A stretch of 64,000 nucleotides of DNA from Colletotrichum lupini (taxonomy: Eukaryota > Ascomycota > Sordariomycetes > Glomerellales > Glomerellaceae). The position numbers and the translations under genes are program-made. Position 1 is the first letter of the stretch. Each line of letters starts with the position of its first letter. Below are positions 38,608 through 51,100 of the stretch, in pieces. The stretch covers positions 744,001-808,000 of the forward strand of contig NC_064676.1 of the NCBI RefSeq assembly GCF_023278565.1. Direction: 5' to 3'. A model generated the notes under the pieces. That model searched no databases, was not told the DNA's origin, and was given only the letters and a program-made list of their open reading frames with translations.

Positions 38608-40575
38608 TTATGCGCTCTCTCTCTTCTCAACCTCCTCAACCTTTGCCTGAGCGTGAACCCTCGCGACTCCAGCCGCAGAATCTTTGCCGTCGAAGAGCAT
38701 GGAAATTTCTTCCAATGTAGGACCCCTTGTCTCCACGAAGAAGAAGTATATGACCAGGCACTCAATTACCAGACTGTGGATACCGCTTCGTCAGCTTCTA
38801 TTCAGGACAACATCATCCGGCAAGGGCACTTACATGGCGATGTAAACGAAGTAAAAATGCCACTCCAGCTGCTCAAGCCCCAAGGGGTTGACCCATTGGT
38901 TAAAGACACCACTCAGTGCAGTGAAGCAGAAACACAAGGTGAGGCCTTTGGCGCGAATATTGTACGGCAGGATCTCGACGGTGTAGGAGACGGTCAGGCC
39001 GGGCCAAGCGGCTCCCGCGACACCGTAGAAGACGAAGATCATAGCCACAACGGCGATGCCAGCCGATGAAGACTGGGTTTGGGCGTACACTGCGCTACAA
39101 GCCGTCCAGATGGAGAATGAGATGAGCATACCGACGCCGGCGAAGAGGAAGAGTACTCGGCGTCCGATTCGGTCGACGAAAAAGGCGGCCGTGAGCGAGA
39201 CAAGCCAGCACCAGATGGTCAGGTCACCGTTGATGTAGGATTGTGTGATGGAGCTGAGAACCTTCGTTAGATACTTCATTGACCGCAACCATTGCAGAGA
39301 ACGTAAAACTCACTCTTTGATGCCAATAGTTCCCAGAATAACGGCAAGCTGCACAATTTTGATTAGACGCAATGTTCTTCAACCTGTATTCTCAGAGTTC
39401 ACAACTCTGAGAGCACCTGCGGGCTGCTTTGGAATACCAAGAAACTTACATAGTATGACACCAAACCGTTACCACTGCACTGGGAAAAGATAGCAGTCGC
39501 AGTAATGAGCCCGCAACGCTTGCGATTTCCTGGAGTTCGCACGAGTTCCATCCAGCCGCTTTGTGCCGAAGCCTCCTTCTCAAGCCGAAGAGTGCTAGTG
39601 ATCTCGGCAAACTCCCAATGCGCGAATTCGTCGTTTTCATTGTTGTTGCCATGGTACTTGATGAGAACCTTCTTCGCCTCGGCCTCCTTGCCCTTGCTGA
39701 TCAACCATCTTGGGCTCTCGGGAAGGAACCAGATGGCCATCAACTGGATGCCCGGCATCATGCACTGCAATCCGGTAGGTAGTCGCCATTGTAGATCGCC
39801 GGCTTGTTTTGTGAGCGTTCCGAAGCCTATTTCACACCAATCATTAGTAAGATGCCATGATTCGGGTTCCAGGGAACTGGGTACATACAAGACCAGGCCG
39901 CAATGATACTACCCAAGTACCAGAGCGTGTTGTAGAGAGTCGTGACCTTGCCGCGATGCTGAGGGTGTGCCACTTCGGTGATGAGCAGGGGACAAGTGCC
40001 GTTTGAAATATTAGATCCCGCGCCCATGATGAAGCGACCGATGAGGTACATGGCGTCCCTGCCAGATCCAAAGGGGAAAGACTGCAGCAGCGCACCAAAG
40101 ATGACGAGGAGGCAGCCGATGGCGGTGCCCCATTTTCGGCCGAGGCCGTCGGCGATGTAGGGTGCGAAGAGGAGGACGAAGAGACCGCCAAAGCCTGGCA
40201 TGGCACCGAAGATTCCGAGTCGACTTCCTGAGGGGTGGTCGAAGACTATACGAAAGTTCGTCAGTACACAGACGTTGGAGACATGGATATCGGTTGAAGA
40301 TTGTGACATGCGTAATCACAACATGCCACAACCATCACATTCATCTTACAGGTCTGCCATGACTGCATGGTCTGAAGTCCGTTCAACAAGCTTCCGTCGT
40401 AGCCTAGTGTCGTAGAGCCCAGGAAGAGGAAGACCATCATGAAGTAAAGTTTCCTCAGCTCTGTCTGCTTAAACCACGGCAGCGTCGATGCTTCGGGTGG
40501 CTGTAGATGCGGATCGTCCATAGCCGCAACGTCGACGTGGTCAACGCCGTGACTTTCCTTCTGCTTCAGATCCAT
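38608..40575 (-). CDS. MFS sugar transporter (hexose/lactose-permease-like)
   Basis: Six exons (40575-40350, 40245-39889, 39826-39450, 39348-39314, 39253-38834, 38773-38608) give 526 aa, including a 35-bp micro-exon. Introns are 60-104 bp with canonical borders. Sugar-porter signatures are DGLGRKWG, GRFIMGAGSN, PESPRWL, DRIGRRVL and VETRGPTLEEI, spread over about 12 membrane segments. Such proteins import hexoses, disaccharides or related sugars by proton symport at the plasma membrane; the exact sugar cannot be read. The gene is divergent from a Zn2Cys6 factor, which is followed by a GH35-type beta-galactosidase. That context suggests a galactoside or other oligosaccharide, and resemblance to lactose-permease-like members fits, but this is inference. 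Confidence 0.92.
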
Positions 40576-42154
40576 GACTTCGTTGCGAGCTGGGTATAAT
40601 ATGAGTCAAAAAGGAAAATGCAACACTCGGAAAAGAAGAGTTGAAGGGCCTGGTGTTCGCTACCGAGATGCCGGCTTGCTGCACCTTATGATTCCTGGGT
40701 AATGGGACCGGGGCAAGTGTACTTATAATAAATCGGTAGATGGTTCTGGGTGAATGGCATCTCGATATTGCTCAACGCCCGCCAACCGTGCCGTGGCCCT
40801 TTCCCGCTTTCGAACTGAACAGCCCACCCCGGAGGCGAAGACCGAGGGTGCTGTATCCGATGACGGCTCGAAAGCGGCCGAGCAAACAGGCCACACAACT
40901 CAACAAGATGGGCTACTCCTCTCCCTATGAGGCGTCACTGAGAGAAAGCGGGTATCCAAGTTTTTGCCAGTACCGAGAAGTAGGAGCACGAGACATTAGA
41001 TGTTCATTGGAGCGACAAGTCCCCGTGGGGGTGGATTGCGGGAATCTCAGGGAAAAGACTGGACGAAGAGAAGAGAACAGGAAGTACAAGATCCAATATT
41101 ATTTCTCCACATTTAGGTTCCGGGGAAAGCTGCTCGCCGCCTGTTCATGTCAAGGTCTGGTCTGTGGCACATCCTGGGAGTAAGGTTAGGTAGGCATGGC
41201 GTGGTCAATTAGTTAGTCAGGGACGAGAAATTCGTTCAAGTTCCTCCAACCCAGCGGTCCGGATGGGCTAGCCCATGAAAATGACTGAAGAATGGATTGT
41301 CTGGGGGAAAAGGTAACCTCAACCAACCAACCAAATGACAGAATTGGACTTCCTACCCAGCGAGCAACAAGCATCTGCAGAAGAAAATCACAGCGTACTT
41401 GCTTTCTTTCGTACGAATACCAGCAAAGAGCATGAGAAAGCAGGGAATGTTAGAGTTCCTGGAAGGTCTGGAGCTATGCCCTTCAGAGTCTGGGCCTGAC
41501 TCGATTCGTAACGCCCCAGTGCGGGGCTTTTCCCTGCAAGTTTCTCCCGAGCACATGGAGGCTAACGAGGGCAAAGAGGAGCAGAGAGGAGCAGAGAGAA
41601 GGAGTAAATCCGACGTTTCTGCGACGCAGAGCGCCCTGCAAGAAGGTTCAAAATACACAACTCCCGACAATTCTCCTCGGATGTCCCTCTGCCCTCCCCC
41701 CGACCGTTGCCTCTCTCATACTTTCCCTTCCCCATACTACTCCAAGTCTCCAACATCTTTGTTTCTTTGGGTCTCCTTCTGAGCAGAACAAACGCGGGAA
41801 TATCGCCGGACAATCATGACCCATGCGGCCACGTTTTGACGTTGATCCATCCTCTGCGCACTCCAGCCTACCATATCGTCAGCTTGGAAGCTTCATGTTC
41901 CCAAACGCCACCTAAACAGGCAAAGAGCTGAAAGCTGTGTTCTCCACCATTGGATCATCTGCTCCCTCCCCGGACTCTGAGAGGTTTATCCGGGGAATCG
42001 AACACAACCCGCAGCTGGGAAGGTTTGATGAGTGGCAGCAGCTTGTCTGATCCGATCTAATCTGGTGCTCATCAGTGTGAGCGGGCTCGGGTCTTTTGAT
42101 ACGGTCTGACAAAGACTACTGCCGTCTACCAACCAACCACCCAAGCCACACATC
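40576..42154. promoter_or_regulatory. Shared divergent promoter region, transporter and Zn2Cys6 factor
   Basis: 1.58 kb separates the two divergent start codons. No supported gene lies inside. Two opposed starts and a regulator gene beside a transporter suggest that common control sites lie here, but I could not single out a specific operator. Confidence 0.45.
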
Positions 42155-45100
42155 ATGGAGATCGACCAAGCAACTGGGCCACCACCAGACGGAAACGGGG
42201 CTCACTCCCCACTTTCGACGTCTCCCGCCTCACCAGCCAGTGGGCGGCCGAGGGCCAAGATTATCAGGAATCAGAACGCCTGCGACGCATGTCGGTCCCG
42301 CAAAGTCAGAGTGAGCAGCACGAAAGTCTAGCCCTTGATGTCTCACGAGACCTCTACCCATGATGACTAGTTTTCATCGTTGGGTACCTCGTACAGAGAC
42401 TTTTGTAAACATCTGACCGTGTACGACATTGGTCAATTCTATCCCATATTTCTTTCGTCCCGAAGTTCAACCATCTTACCCCAGGCTCTGTTGAACTGAC
42501 TGGACCGGCAGTGTCTCTACGGCTCGGGAGAGGGTCGATGCCAAGGCTGTACATTCCTCGATATACAATGCACTCATGAACGGCCGCGGCGGAGGAGGGG
42601 ACCACCAAACAAGTCCGTCTAAGCCCCGGCCCTGTATCTTATCTTATTATGGGATAATGCTATCGAGCCAACAGCTTACATACTATAGAAACTCACGCCG
42701 TTCGAACTTACGTTAGCCCGTACTAACCCTACTAGCAGTTTAGCAGAACCGTAATACTACCCAATTTAGGCAAATACGGCTACTACGTAATTTTAGCATA
42801 AGCTAATATCTTAAGTAATCGAATTAATAAGAGCTTATTATCGAGGCTAGACTTATAATTAATCTAATTTAATAATTATTTTAATAAACTTAACGGATTT
42901 AGGCTTTTTATATTAAATTAGTAAAATATAAGAGATTAGGCTATAAGTACTTAACTAGCGAGGCTATAATATAGGTATAAGTATATTATAAGACTAAAGC
43001 TTATAGAGTCCTTCGTAAGGGCTCTGCTTCTTAAAAAGTTCTTTTATAATAAGATCTATATACCGGTTGCTAAGTTATCGGTATTTTATTACCGGCCGTA
43101 TCTTAAATTTATTATAATTACTCCCCCCTTACGTAACTTTAGTCCTTAAAGTTATTACGTAATATCTTTTTTTAATACTAATAATAAAGCTATTAACGTC
43201 GTTATTCGTAATAAATTCCGTAAGGTATTAATAATATCCTTTCTTACCTAGGAACAAGGCATTGCTCTTATTTCTTTATCTAACGGATACCTTGTTATTA
43301 TTATTTAGTAATAGCGTGCCGATTAGTTACTAAGTTAGTAGTATATATTCGTAATAAAGTATTCCGATTATTATAATATATAAGAGCCCGCCTAACCTCG
43401 CGGTTATTATTATTACTAAGTTATTAAGTATAATAAAAGATTTTTCCCTCGTTATTAGTTACGTATTTACTTTTTCTTTCCTCTTTTTATTCAGTAACCG
43501 TTCTACGAATTCTTTTCTATATAACTATACTTTTCTTTTTATAATATTCTAATTCCGTATCGTTTCTTAATTACGACTCTCTCGCTATATTATTACTAAG
43601 TATTTACTGAAATATTTATTATTTTACGTATTTAGGATATACTTAATATAAAATATAATTTTAAAAAGGGCTTTTATAATCTCCGCGGCAGTGCTCCCTA
43701 TATACGCTACTTAGCTAGCCTATATTACGATATCAACGAGCTCGTCTATATCGCTAGTATTTATATCGCTAAGTATATTATTTATTAAATTAATAAAAAG
43801 AAGTGTTCTATTATAAGTCGTCGAGTCCTTACTAATCCGTTATTAAAATATTAGCTAATAATATCTTTTAAGTTCCTAAGGAGCTATATAGCGCTACTTA
43901 GTTTATTTAAAATACCCTTATAGAGTTCTATAATACTAAGGAGTAGGGTAGCCTTAACTCTTATAAGCGCAGCCGCGTTCTTTATATTTTTAGCTATATT
44001 ATTAATACGTAAAAAAAGGTCGCTACTTATATTACTAACCCGTTAGTAGGTAATAAGGTAAAAAAGGTATATTTTAAATAGGCTACTTTTTAAAAGCTCG
44101 TTACTAACTATAAGTATTTAAACTTATTAATTTCGATTATAATAAGTTATTAGCGATCGTTTAACGAATTTTCTTTTTACTAACTTAGATTTCTCTTCTT
44201 AAGTTAGTATCCTTAATACTAATAATAAGACTAAGATTATTTCTTATTTTAATTACCTCTAGCCGGCTTATTTTTATAATAATAGCCGTATAACCGCTTT
44301 ATAAAATAACCTCGACGCTTTAGCTTAGTATTATAAAGAGACTCCTAAGGGCGTTATTATTACGTATATCTAAGAGTTTTTTATTTTCCCTATTTTTTAT
44401 AAACGCGTTACTAAGTTCTTAGTAAATAAGGTACTTATTTATATTATTACTATATATAGTACTACCCCTATTTCTTATAGTCCTAAGACTTAGACTCTTA
44501 TTAAGAAGCGTACTCTTATTACTAATTATATTCTTAATAATAACAACGAGTAGGACGACTTTAGGTTTAAGTTTAATAAGTCTTAGCGCGAGGATATTAA
44601 ATTTAAAGAGCTCAGTAGCGATTTAAAAAATTCTTTTTCTTAGTATTATAATAAGCGCCGCTACTTTAACGTTAATAACTTACTAACCCCTACTTATAAC
44701 GCTTTTTTTAGTATAAATAAAGGTACCTTAGCCCTTAGTTATATTACTTTAGATCTTAATAAGGCTAGTATTACGCTCTTCCCGCTCTAAATAAAAGCTT
44801 TATAATAGCTTAACGAAGCTATTACTTATATTAAAGTTAAAGCCGTAGGTCGTAATAAGTAGTTTAATATTAATAAGTTCCTTATAAATATTAATATTAC
44901 TAAGGTCCCTTAGCTTAATTAGGACTATAAGAGCGTTACCTTAGATAACGTCCCCTGTCCCCGATTTATTATTAATAATAATAGCGTTACGGCCCCTACT
45001 TTACTTCTTATTCTACTTCTTATTATAGCTCCTATTATACCTCTTATTATAGCTCCCGTTATACCTCTTATTATAACCTCTAATAGCGATTAGGTAGCGG

Positions 45101-48100
45101 ACGCTCTACGAACTATTATTATTAATATATATAATACTCTATGCGACTTCGACCGCCTTTTTTTTACTTATTATAATATTAATAAAGTTAACGGCCTTAT
45201 TCTAAGTAGTTAGCTAAATACGCATATAAAGCCTCTTTACTTCTTACTTACTAAGCGGACTACTATTACTAATTATTAAGTTTTAAAAATATACGCTAGA
45301 GCTACTACTATTATTACTAGTATTACGTAAGTTACTCCCCCTACGTAACTAGATCTTAGCGATCTCTTAGTAACGTATTACTAAGGGTTATAATATTATA
45401 TCTTTTTTTTAAAAATTACGCTAGGCTAAATAAAAAGGGTTCTATAGTATATTATTAATTAACTTATTTTTAGCGACCTTTTACTATGAACTTAACGTTT
45501 ATTATCCTATTTTATATATACCCTTTTTTTATAACGTTTAAATTTATTAACTATTTCCGCTACCCTTTTAAAATACTTAATAGGCTCTTACGTATTATAC
45601 TTAATAAGCTACTTAGCCTATTTAATAAAATATCGTAAGTTTCCTCCCTTATTTTATATCGTAACGATTTCTTTAACTTCCTAAACGTCTTACTTATCCT
45701 CTAACTTTAAGAAATTTACTATTTAATTAACGACCGTTCGATAATTTCTTTATAACTTAAGTTAAAAAACTAAAAAAATATTATATATTCTTTAATATTA
45801 TTCTAGTAAATATACTTAGTAAGCTTATTTCCCTACTCTTTTAGTTATTATTATTTTAATATATCTTAGCACTAGTTTATTATTCTTAAATTATATATTC
45901 TTTATTAATAAGCCGACGACCTTTTTATAATTAAACTCCTTTAGGATATATCTTTTATTATAATAAGCTACTTAGCTCTTAGAGGCTTATACTTACGCTC
46001 GCGTAGCCTAGGCCCTAATCTCTTTAATTTTCTAAACCTTTTCCTAAACCCCCTAGACTATAGCCTTATAATTAAGTATATATTTAATATACTTAAGGTA
46101 GTAGCTATATAATACTATATATAGGGATACCTTTATAATAAAATATTAGCTATTATTATATATAAACTCGGCCTCTTTTAGCTACGCTACTTACTTATTT
46201 AGCGAGCCCTTAGTATAGATCCTTAGATACTTTTTTAATATTTAATAAGTTCGCTCCGTTTAGCTATCCGTTTATAAGTAATACGTAATAAATAGTTAAT
46301 AACGTACTACTCGTTCTTTAGTAAACTCTTCTTAAAATGCGCTTATAAAGAGCTTATTTCTATCCGTAATAATACTTTTAAGCGTACTAAACTTATATTC
46401 GACCTTTTAGTATAGGATATTTATTATTTATACTACGTTAAGTATTTTAATAATAAATAAGAACTTCGCGAACTTTATTATATAATAAATAATAACTAAA
46501 ATACTATCGTACTTTATACCGTTATTACGAGCGCTTAGTAATAGCCCCGTAATAAAGTCTATAGATATTTCTTAAAATAGGTATAAAGGTAGTAATAATA
46601 ACTATAGTTACCTATACGGCTTATATCTTAGGGTTATAACTCTTAAATAATACTTATAATTCTTAACGTATTCTTAGATATTTTATTAAATATCTTTTTA
46701 ATAAAACTTTTTTTAGATTAGCTCGAGAGTTTTTATAACTCCTTTATAACCTACCCTATAATTATCGTAATATTAATAAAAGATCTCTATTTAAAAAGAC
46801 TTTACCTAAGGAATAACGAGTCTTTTTTTAAAAAATAGTATGCCCTATTTATTAAGTAAATATACTCTTAGCTCGCTAGCTATAGCACGAACTTTTATTA
46901 ATTATAATATATAAAACTCGTCTTTAGTTTATAATCTTTTAACGAGCTCCTTAGTTTTTAATAAAAAACGAGAAGTAAATACTATTTTACCCCTTATAAG
47001 CTCCTTTATAACGGGGTATAGGATATACTATTTTAATATAATAACCCTAGCTTTATCCGACTCCTTTTTATTTTTATTAGATTATTAACGAGCGTTCGTT
47101 AATAACTCTCTTACTTTTTTACCTCGAGTTATTATAATAATAACTATTATTATTTTATTAATACGCCTTATAATACGCTATTAATATAGGAGAGAGGATT
47201 CCCCGTCCCTAGAGCTAGCTAATATTTAGTTAGGATTACGAAGGGAGGCCTTAACTATTTAAATATATACTTTAGTAATATTATTTTATCTTTTTAAGCT
47301 AATTATCCTTTACTAGATATTAAGTAGTAGTTCGCTAATAAGACGTAGTTTCTAAGTTAATATAAAGAGGACGTCCTTATAAAGTACTTCCCCCTCTATA
47401 TAATCTAGCTTTTTAAATAGACCGTCCGCCGGGTTCGTTTTCCTTAGTTAGTATTTTAAGTTAAAGTTAAATATTAATAGTTTATATACTTATTTCGCGA
47501 GCCTTTTTTAAAAGTCCTATGCTAGTGCGCCGATTACTCCCTTAAGTATTTAGTAATCCGTTAGGACTATAAACTTTTATAAAAGGCCTTAGAAATAGTA
47601 AGCCTAATGCTCTAGCCCTTTTATTATAATAAGTAGTTCTTATTAGCCCATAGCCTATTACTACTCTATATTCATAAGCTTTTATAACTAATAAGCGATA
47701 AGTCGCTATTCTTTATTAACTTATTACGATAAGATTATTATAATAGTTTTAACTAAAGCGTCGGTTTTTATTCGTATAATACGTTATAAATTTTAATATA
47801 TAAATATAGTTACCGAGATAAAAGCGACTTTTAACTAATTAAACGCCTCGTTTACTTCTTTAGTTTACTAAAAGTCCCTTATCTACCCCTTTTTTATTTT
47901 TAATAATACTATTATTAATATAATAATACCTAAGTATTTAGTAATAAACTTCTAATAGAAGTTATAGAACCCTAAGAATACTTAAATATCCTTAATAGAC
48001 TCTAGCGCTTTTTAATTAGCGATCGTTCGTACTCGTAACGAGTTAATCTTAATTCTTTTTAGTATAATAACATAACCTAAGAACTTAACCCTTTTTTAAT

Positions 48101-51100
48101 AGAACGAGCACTTTAATAGTTTAGTAAAAAGCCCGTATAAACGCAGACGTTAGAGGACCTTTTTAATATCCTCCGTATACTACTCCTTTATTATTAAGTA
48201 AATTATTAAATCGTTTATATATACTATATAATAAGTATTTAATAAGTCGGCGAGCGCTTAGTAAATATATACTTAAAACGTCGCGGGTACGTTCGTTAGC
48301 CCGAAAGGTATAATAGTATATTTAAAATAACCGTATTAGCTTTAGAACGCTATTTTCTATTAGTCTTTTTTTTTAATTTGGATACGGTAATAAGTATCCC
48401 TAATATCTATTTTTAAGATCTATTTCGCTCTATAAAGCCTATTTAAGAGCTCGTTAATAAGCGGTAGTAAGTATTAATTTTTTATAATTACTATATTTAG
48501 CCTATAGTAGTCTATATAGAGGCGTAGCGTGCTATCCTTTTTTAATATAAAAAAGATCGGTACCCTAGCCTTACTAACTAAAAATATAATACGACTATTT
48601 ACTAAGTTCTTAGTAATATACGTACAAAGCTTATCGAGTTATTTCTTACTTAACGGATAAATAGGACTATATAGTAATTTAGTACTTAGAACTAAGTTAA
48701 TAAAGTGTTCTACCCCGTTATATAACTGCGGTCCCTTTGCTAACTACTCGTTAAACGTCTTTATTTTTAATTAAAGTTCTAGTAATAGACCCCCTCGTAA
48801 TTTAGTCTCCGTTACCCCCGCAATACTTTTTATAATAGTAATATATAATATATACGCCTTCTTGCGATTTTTAATAATATTACGAGCTATTACTTTTAGT
48901 TTAGTAACCGAGATAGGCTTATATAACTATATATTCGTTATTATATTAATACGAATACCCTCTTAGCTTATTAATAATCGTAATAATAAGAGGTTTACTA
49001 TTCCTTTATTTTTATTAACTATAATAAATAGTCGCTAAATTTTCCTTAGCTACTTATAGTAGTTAATAAAAAAGAGCGTTAATTAGTAAGCTTTTCCTTA
49101 GCCTACGGCTTTACTCTAGAAGTCCCTTAATAAGGGAGCTATAGTAATAGCCGGGGTTAATCCTAAGTAAGTTACGAGCCTAGTACTAATAATATCTATC
49201 TCGGAGTATATATTTATATTAACTTTTATTAGCCTTTTAGTAATACTTTATAAAACTATTACCCTACCCTTTATAGTTATTCTTATTAGTACTTTTTTAA
49301 TACTTAGCGTAAGCGTATTAAATATATCGCCTATACTTACTCGTTTTTTAATAAGTTAACTTCTATAACTCTTAGCTTAGTAGTAACCTATTAAACGGTT
49401 ACTAACGTTAGCTTTAATTAGGGGTACGTCGGCTTATTATCGCCCCTACTTCTTAACTTATTTTTTTAGTACTTATTAAATATATAGCCTATTTTATTAT
49501 ACGTAAAGTACTTAATATTATTATTATAACGCTTTTATAATAGCTCGGTACGAGTATTTTTATTATATAGCTTTTATAATATTATTCTTAGCGAGTCCCT
49601 AGAGCCTAGCCCCTTAGAGCTTTCTTTACTTTTTTTTTTATAAAAGGGGGATATTTAATGCGGTTATTTTAATAACGGATATAGCCTCTTTTTATTATCT
49701 TTTTATAACTAATCGCCGCCCTTTTATTAATTTAATAACTATAGTTTATTAACCTCGTAAGCTATATCGCATACTCTCTTAATTAAGACCCTATAACGAA
49801 TTAGATCGTCCTATAGCTAAGATAGTAGTTTAAAAAAGAATTAATATACCTCTACTTTCGAATTTTTTATATCTTTTATACCTAGGTTATAATAAATCGC
49901 TAATTACTCGGCGAGGAACTAAGTAGGAGTCTAGCCCTTTTTTAGCCTCTTCGTCCTTAGTTCTCTATAGTATTCCCGTTCCTAAGTCTCGGGGTCTACG
50001 TATTATTAGTAAATAAACGCTAAAAAGTCGCCCTAAAAAAGGGGATCTTAGAGGCTCTTTTTATAATTACGCTATTATATTTATAATAATAGGGATATTT
50101 TAAATAGGGCCTATTCGATATACTATTCTATAGTGCTTTTTATATAAAGCTTATTACTTACTTTTATAATAATAATCTAGTTTATTACTTAGGTACTCGT
50201 AGACTCTTCTCCGATCGGTTTATAACTATAAAAAGGAGGCTTTTTATATTCTTATTAACCTAAACGCGTCGCTAGCCGCTTAGTAAGTTATTAAACGAGC
50301 TCCTCGTATCGACGCCGTTCTTAGTTTCGATTTTCGATTATTATTTTTATTATTTTATAAAAATAAGTTATTATTAGGCCTATAAGGTTTATTAAACTAG
50401 CTATTTTAATACTACTTACGCCTTTATATACACCTTAACCTCGTGCGTTTAGTAATTAATTATTAATAAACGCCCCGTTTATAATAAATAGGGTCTTTGG
50501 GGTATTAATAAGGTAACTAGCCTATAAGGGTAATTTGCCCTAATTATTTTCTTTATCTAGCTCTTTTATAAACGCTAGTATTTAGGTAAGACTCGCCCTA
50601 TAATAAGCTCGTTTTTTTAAATAAAATAGGGTTAAGTAGTCGACTCTGGATAGCTATAGCTCGTTAGTATTAATAGCTTTTTATTAATAACTAAGTATCG
50701 TTTTATTAACGTTCCGTTCGTTTTTATAATCTATTATTACCTATACTAGTTACTTTATAAAAATAGAAGCTTTAGAATTATAAAAGATTAGGCTATAAGT
50801 ACTTAACTAGCGAGGCTATAATATAAATATAAATATATTATAAAACTAAAGCTTATAAAGTCCTTTATAAGGGCTCTGCTTTTTAAAAAGTTCTTTTATA
50901 ATAAGATCCGTATATTAGTTGCTAAGTTATTGGCGTCCTATCGCCGGCCGTATCCCGAATCTATTATATAAAAATAAATAAAAAGGTTAATTAAAAGCCG
51001 TACGTAAGTAGCCCCTAGCCTTTAGCTCGCCCCTACTTTTAATAACTTAATTACTAAGTAGTTAAACTATTAGGTTAATATATTACTTATTAATATTATT

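Larger units (their letters stand above)
42927..50968 (-). mobile_element. Ty3/Gypsy LTR retrotransposon, RIP-dead, nested in the TIR element
   Basis: The element is 8,042 bp with 190-bp LTRs, flanked by TAAAA at 42922-42926 and 50969-50973. Polyprotein remnants run on the minus strand. A reverse transcriptase with a PFGLTN.PATF-like run and a Y[IV]NDLIIY catalytic core (the D-D box with one residue changed) lies near 48,050-48,330. Downstream is an integrase with KTLELI..KFY and DFITGL blocks near 46,480-46,900. This order (RT before integrase) defines Ty3/Gypsy. About 2.2 kb between integrase and the LTR at 42927-43116 is not explained by pol and carries a plus-strand degraded frame. RIP stops make it inactive. 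Confidence 0.9.
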
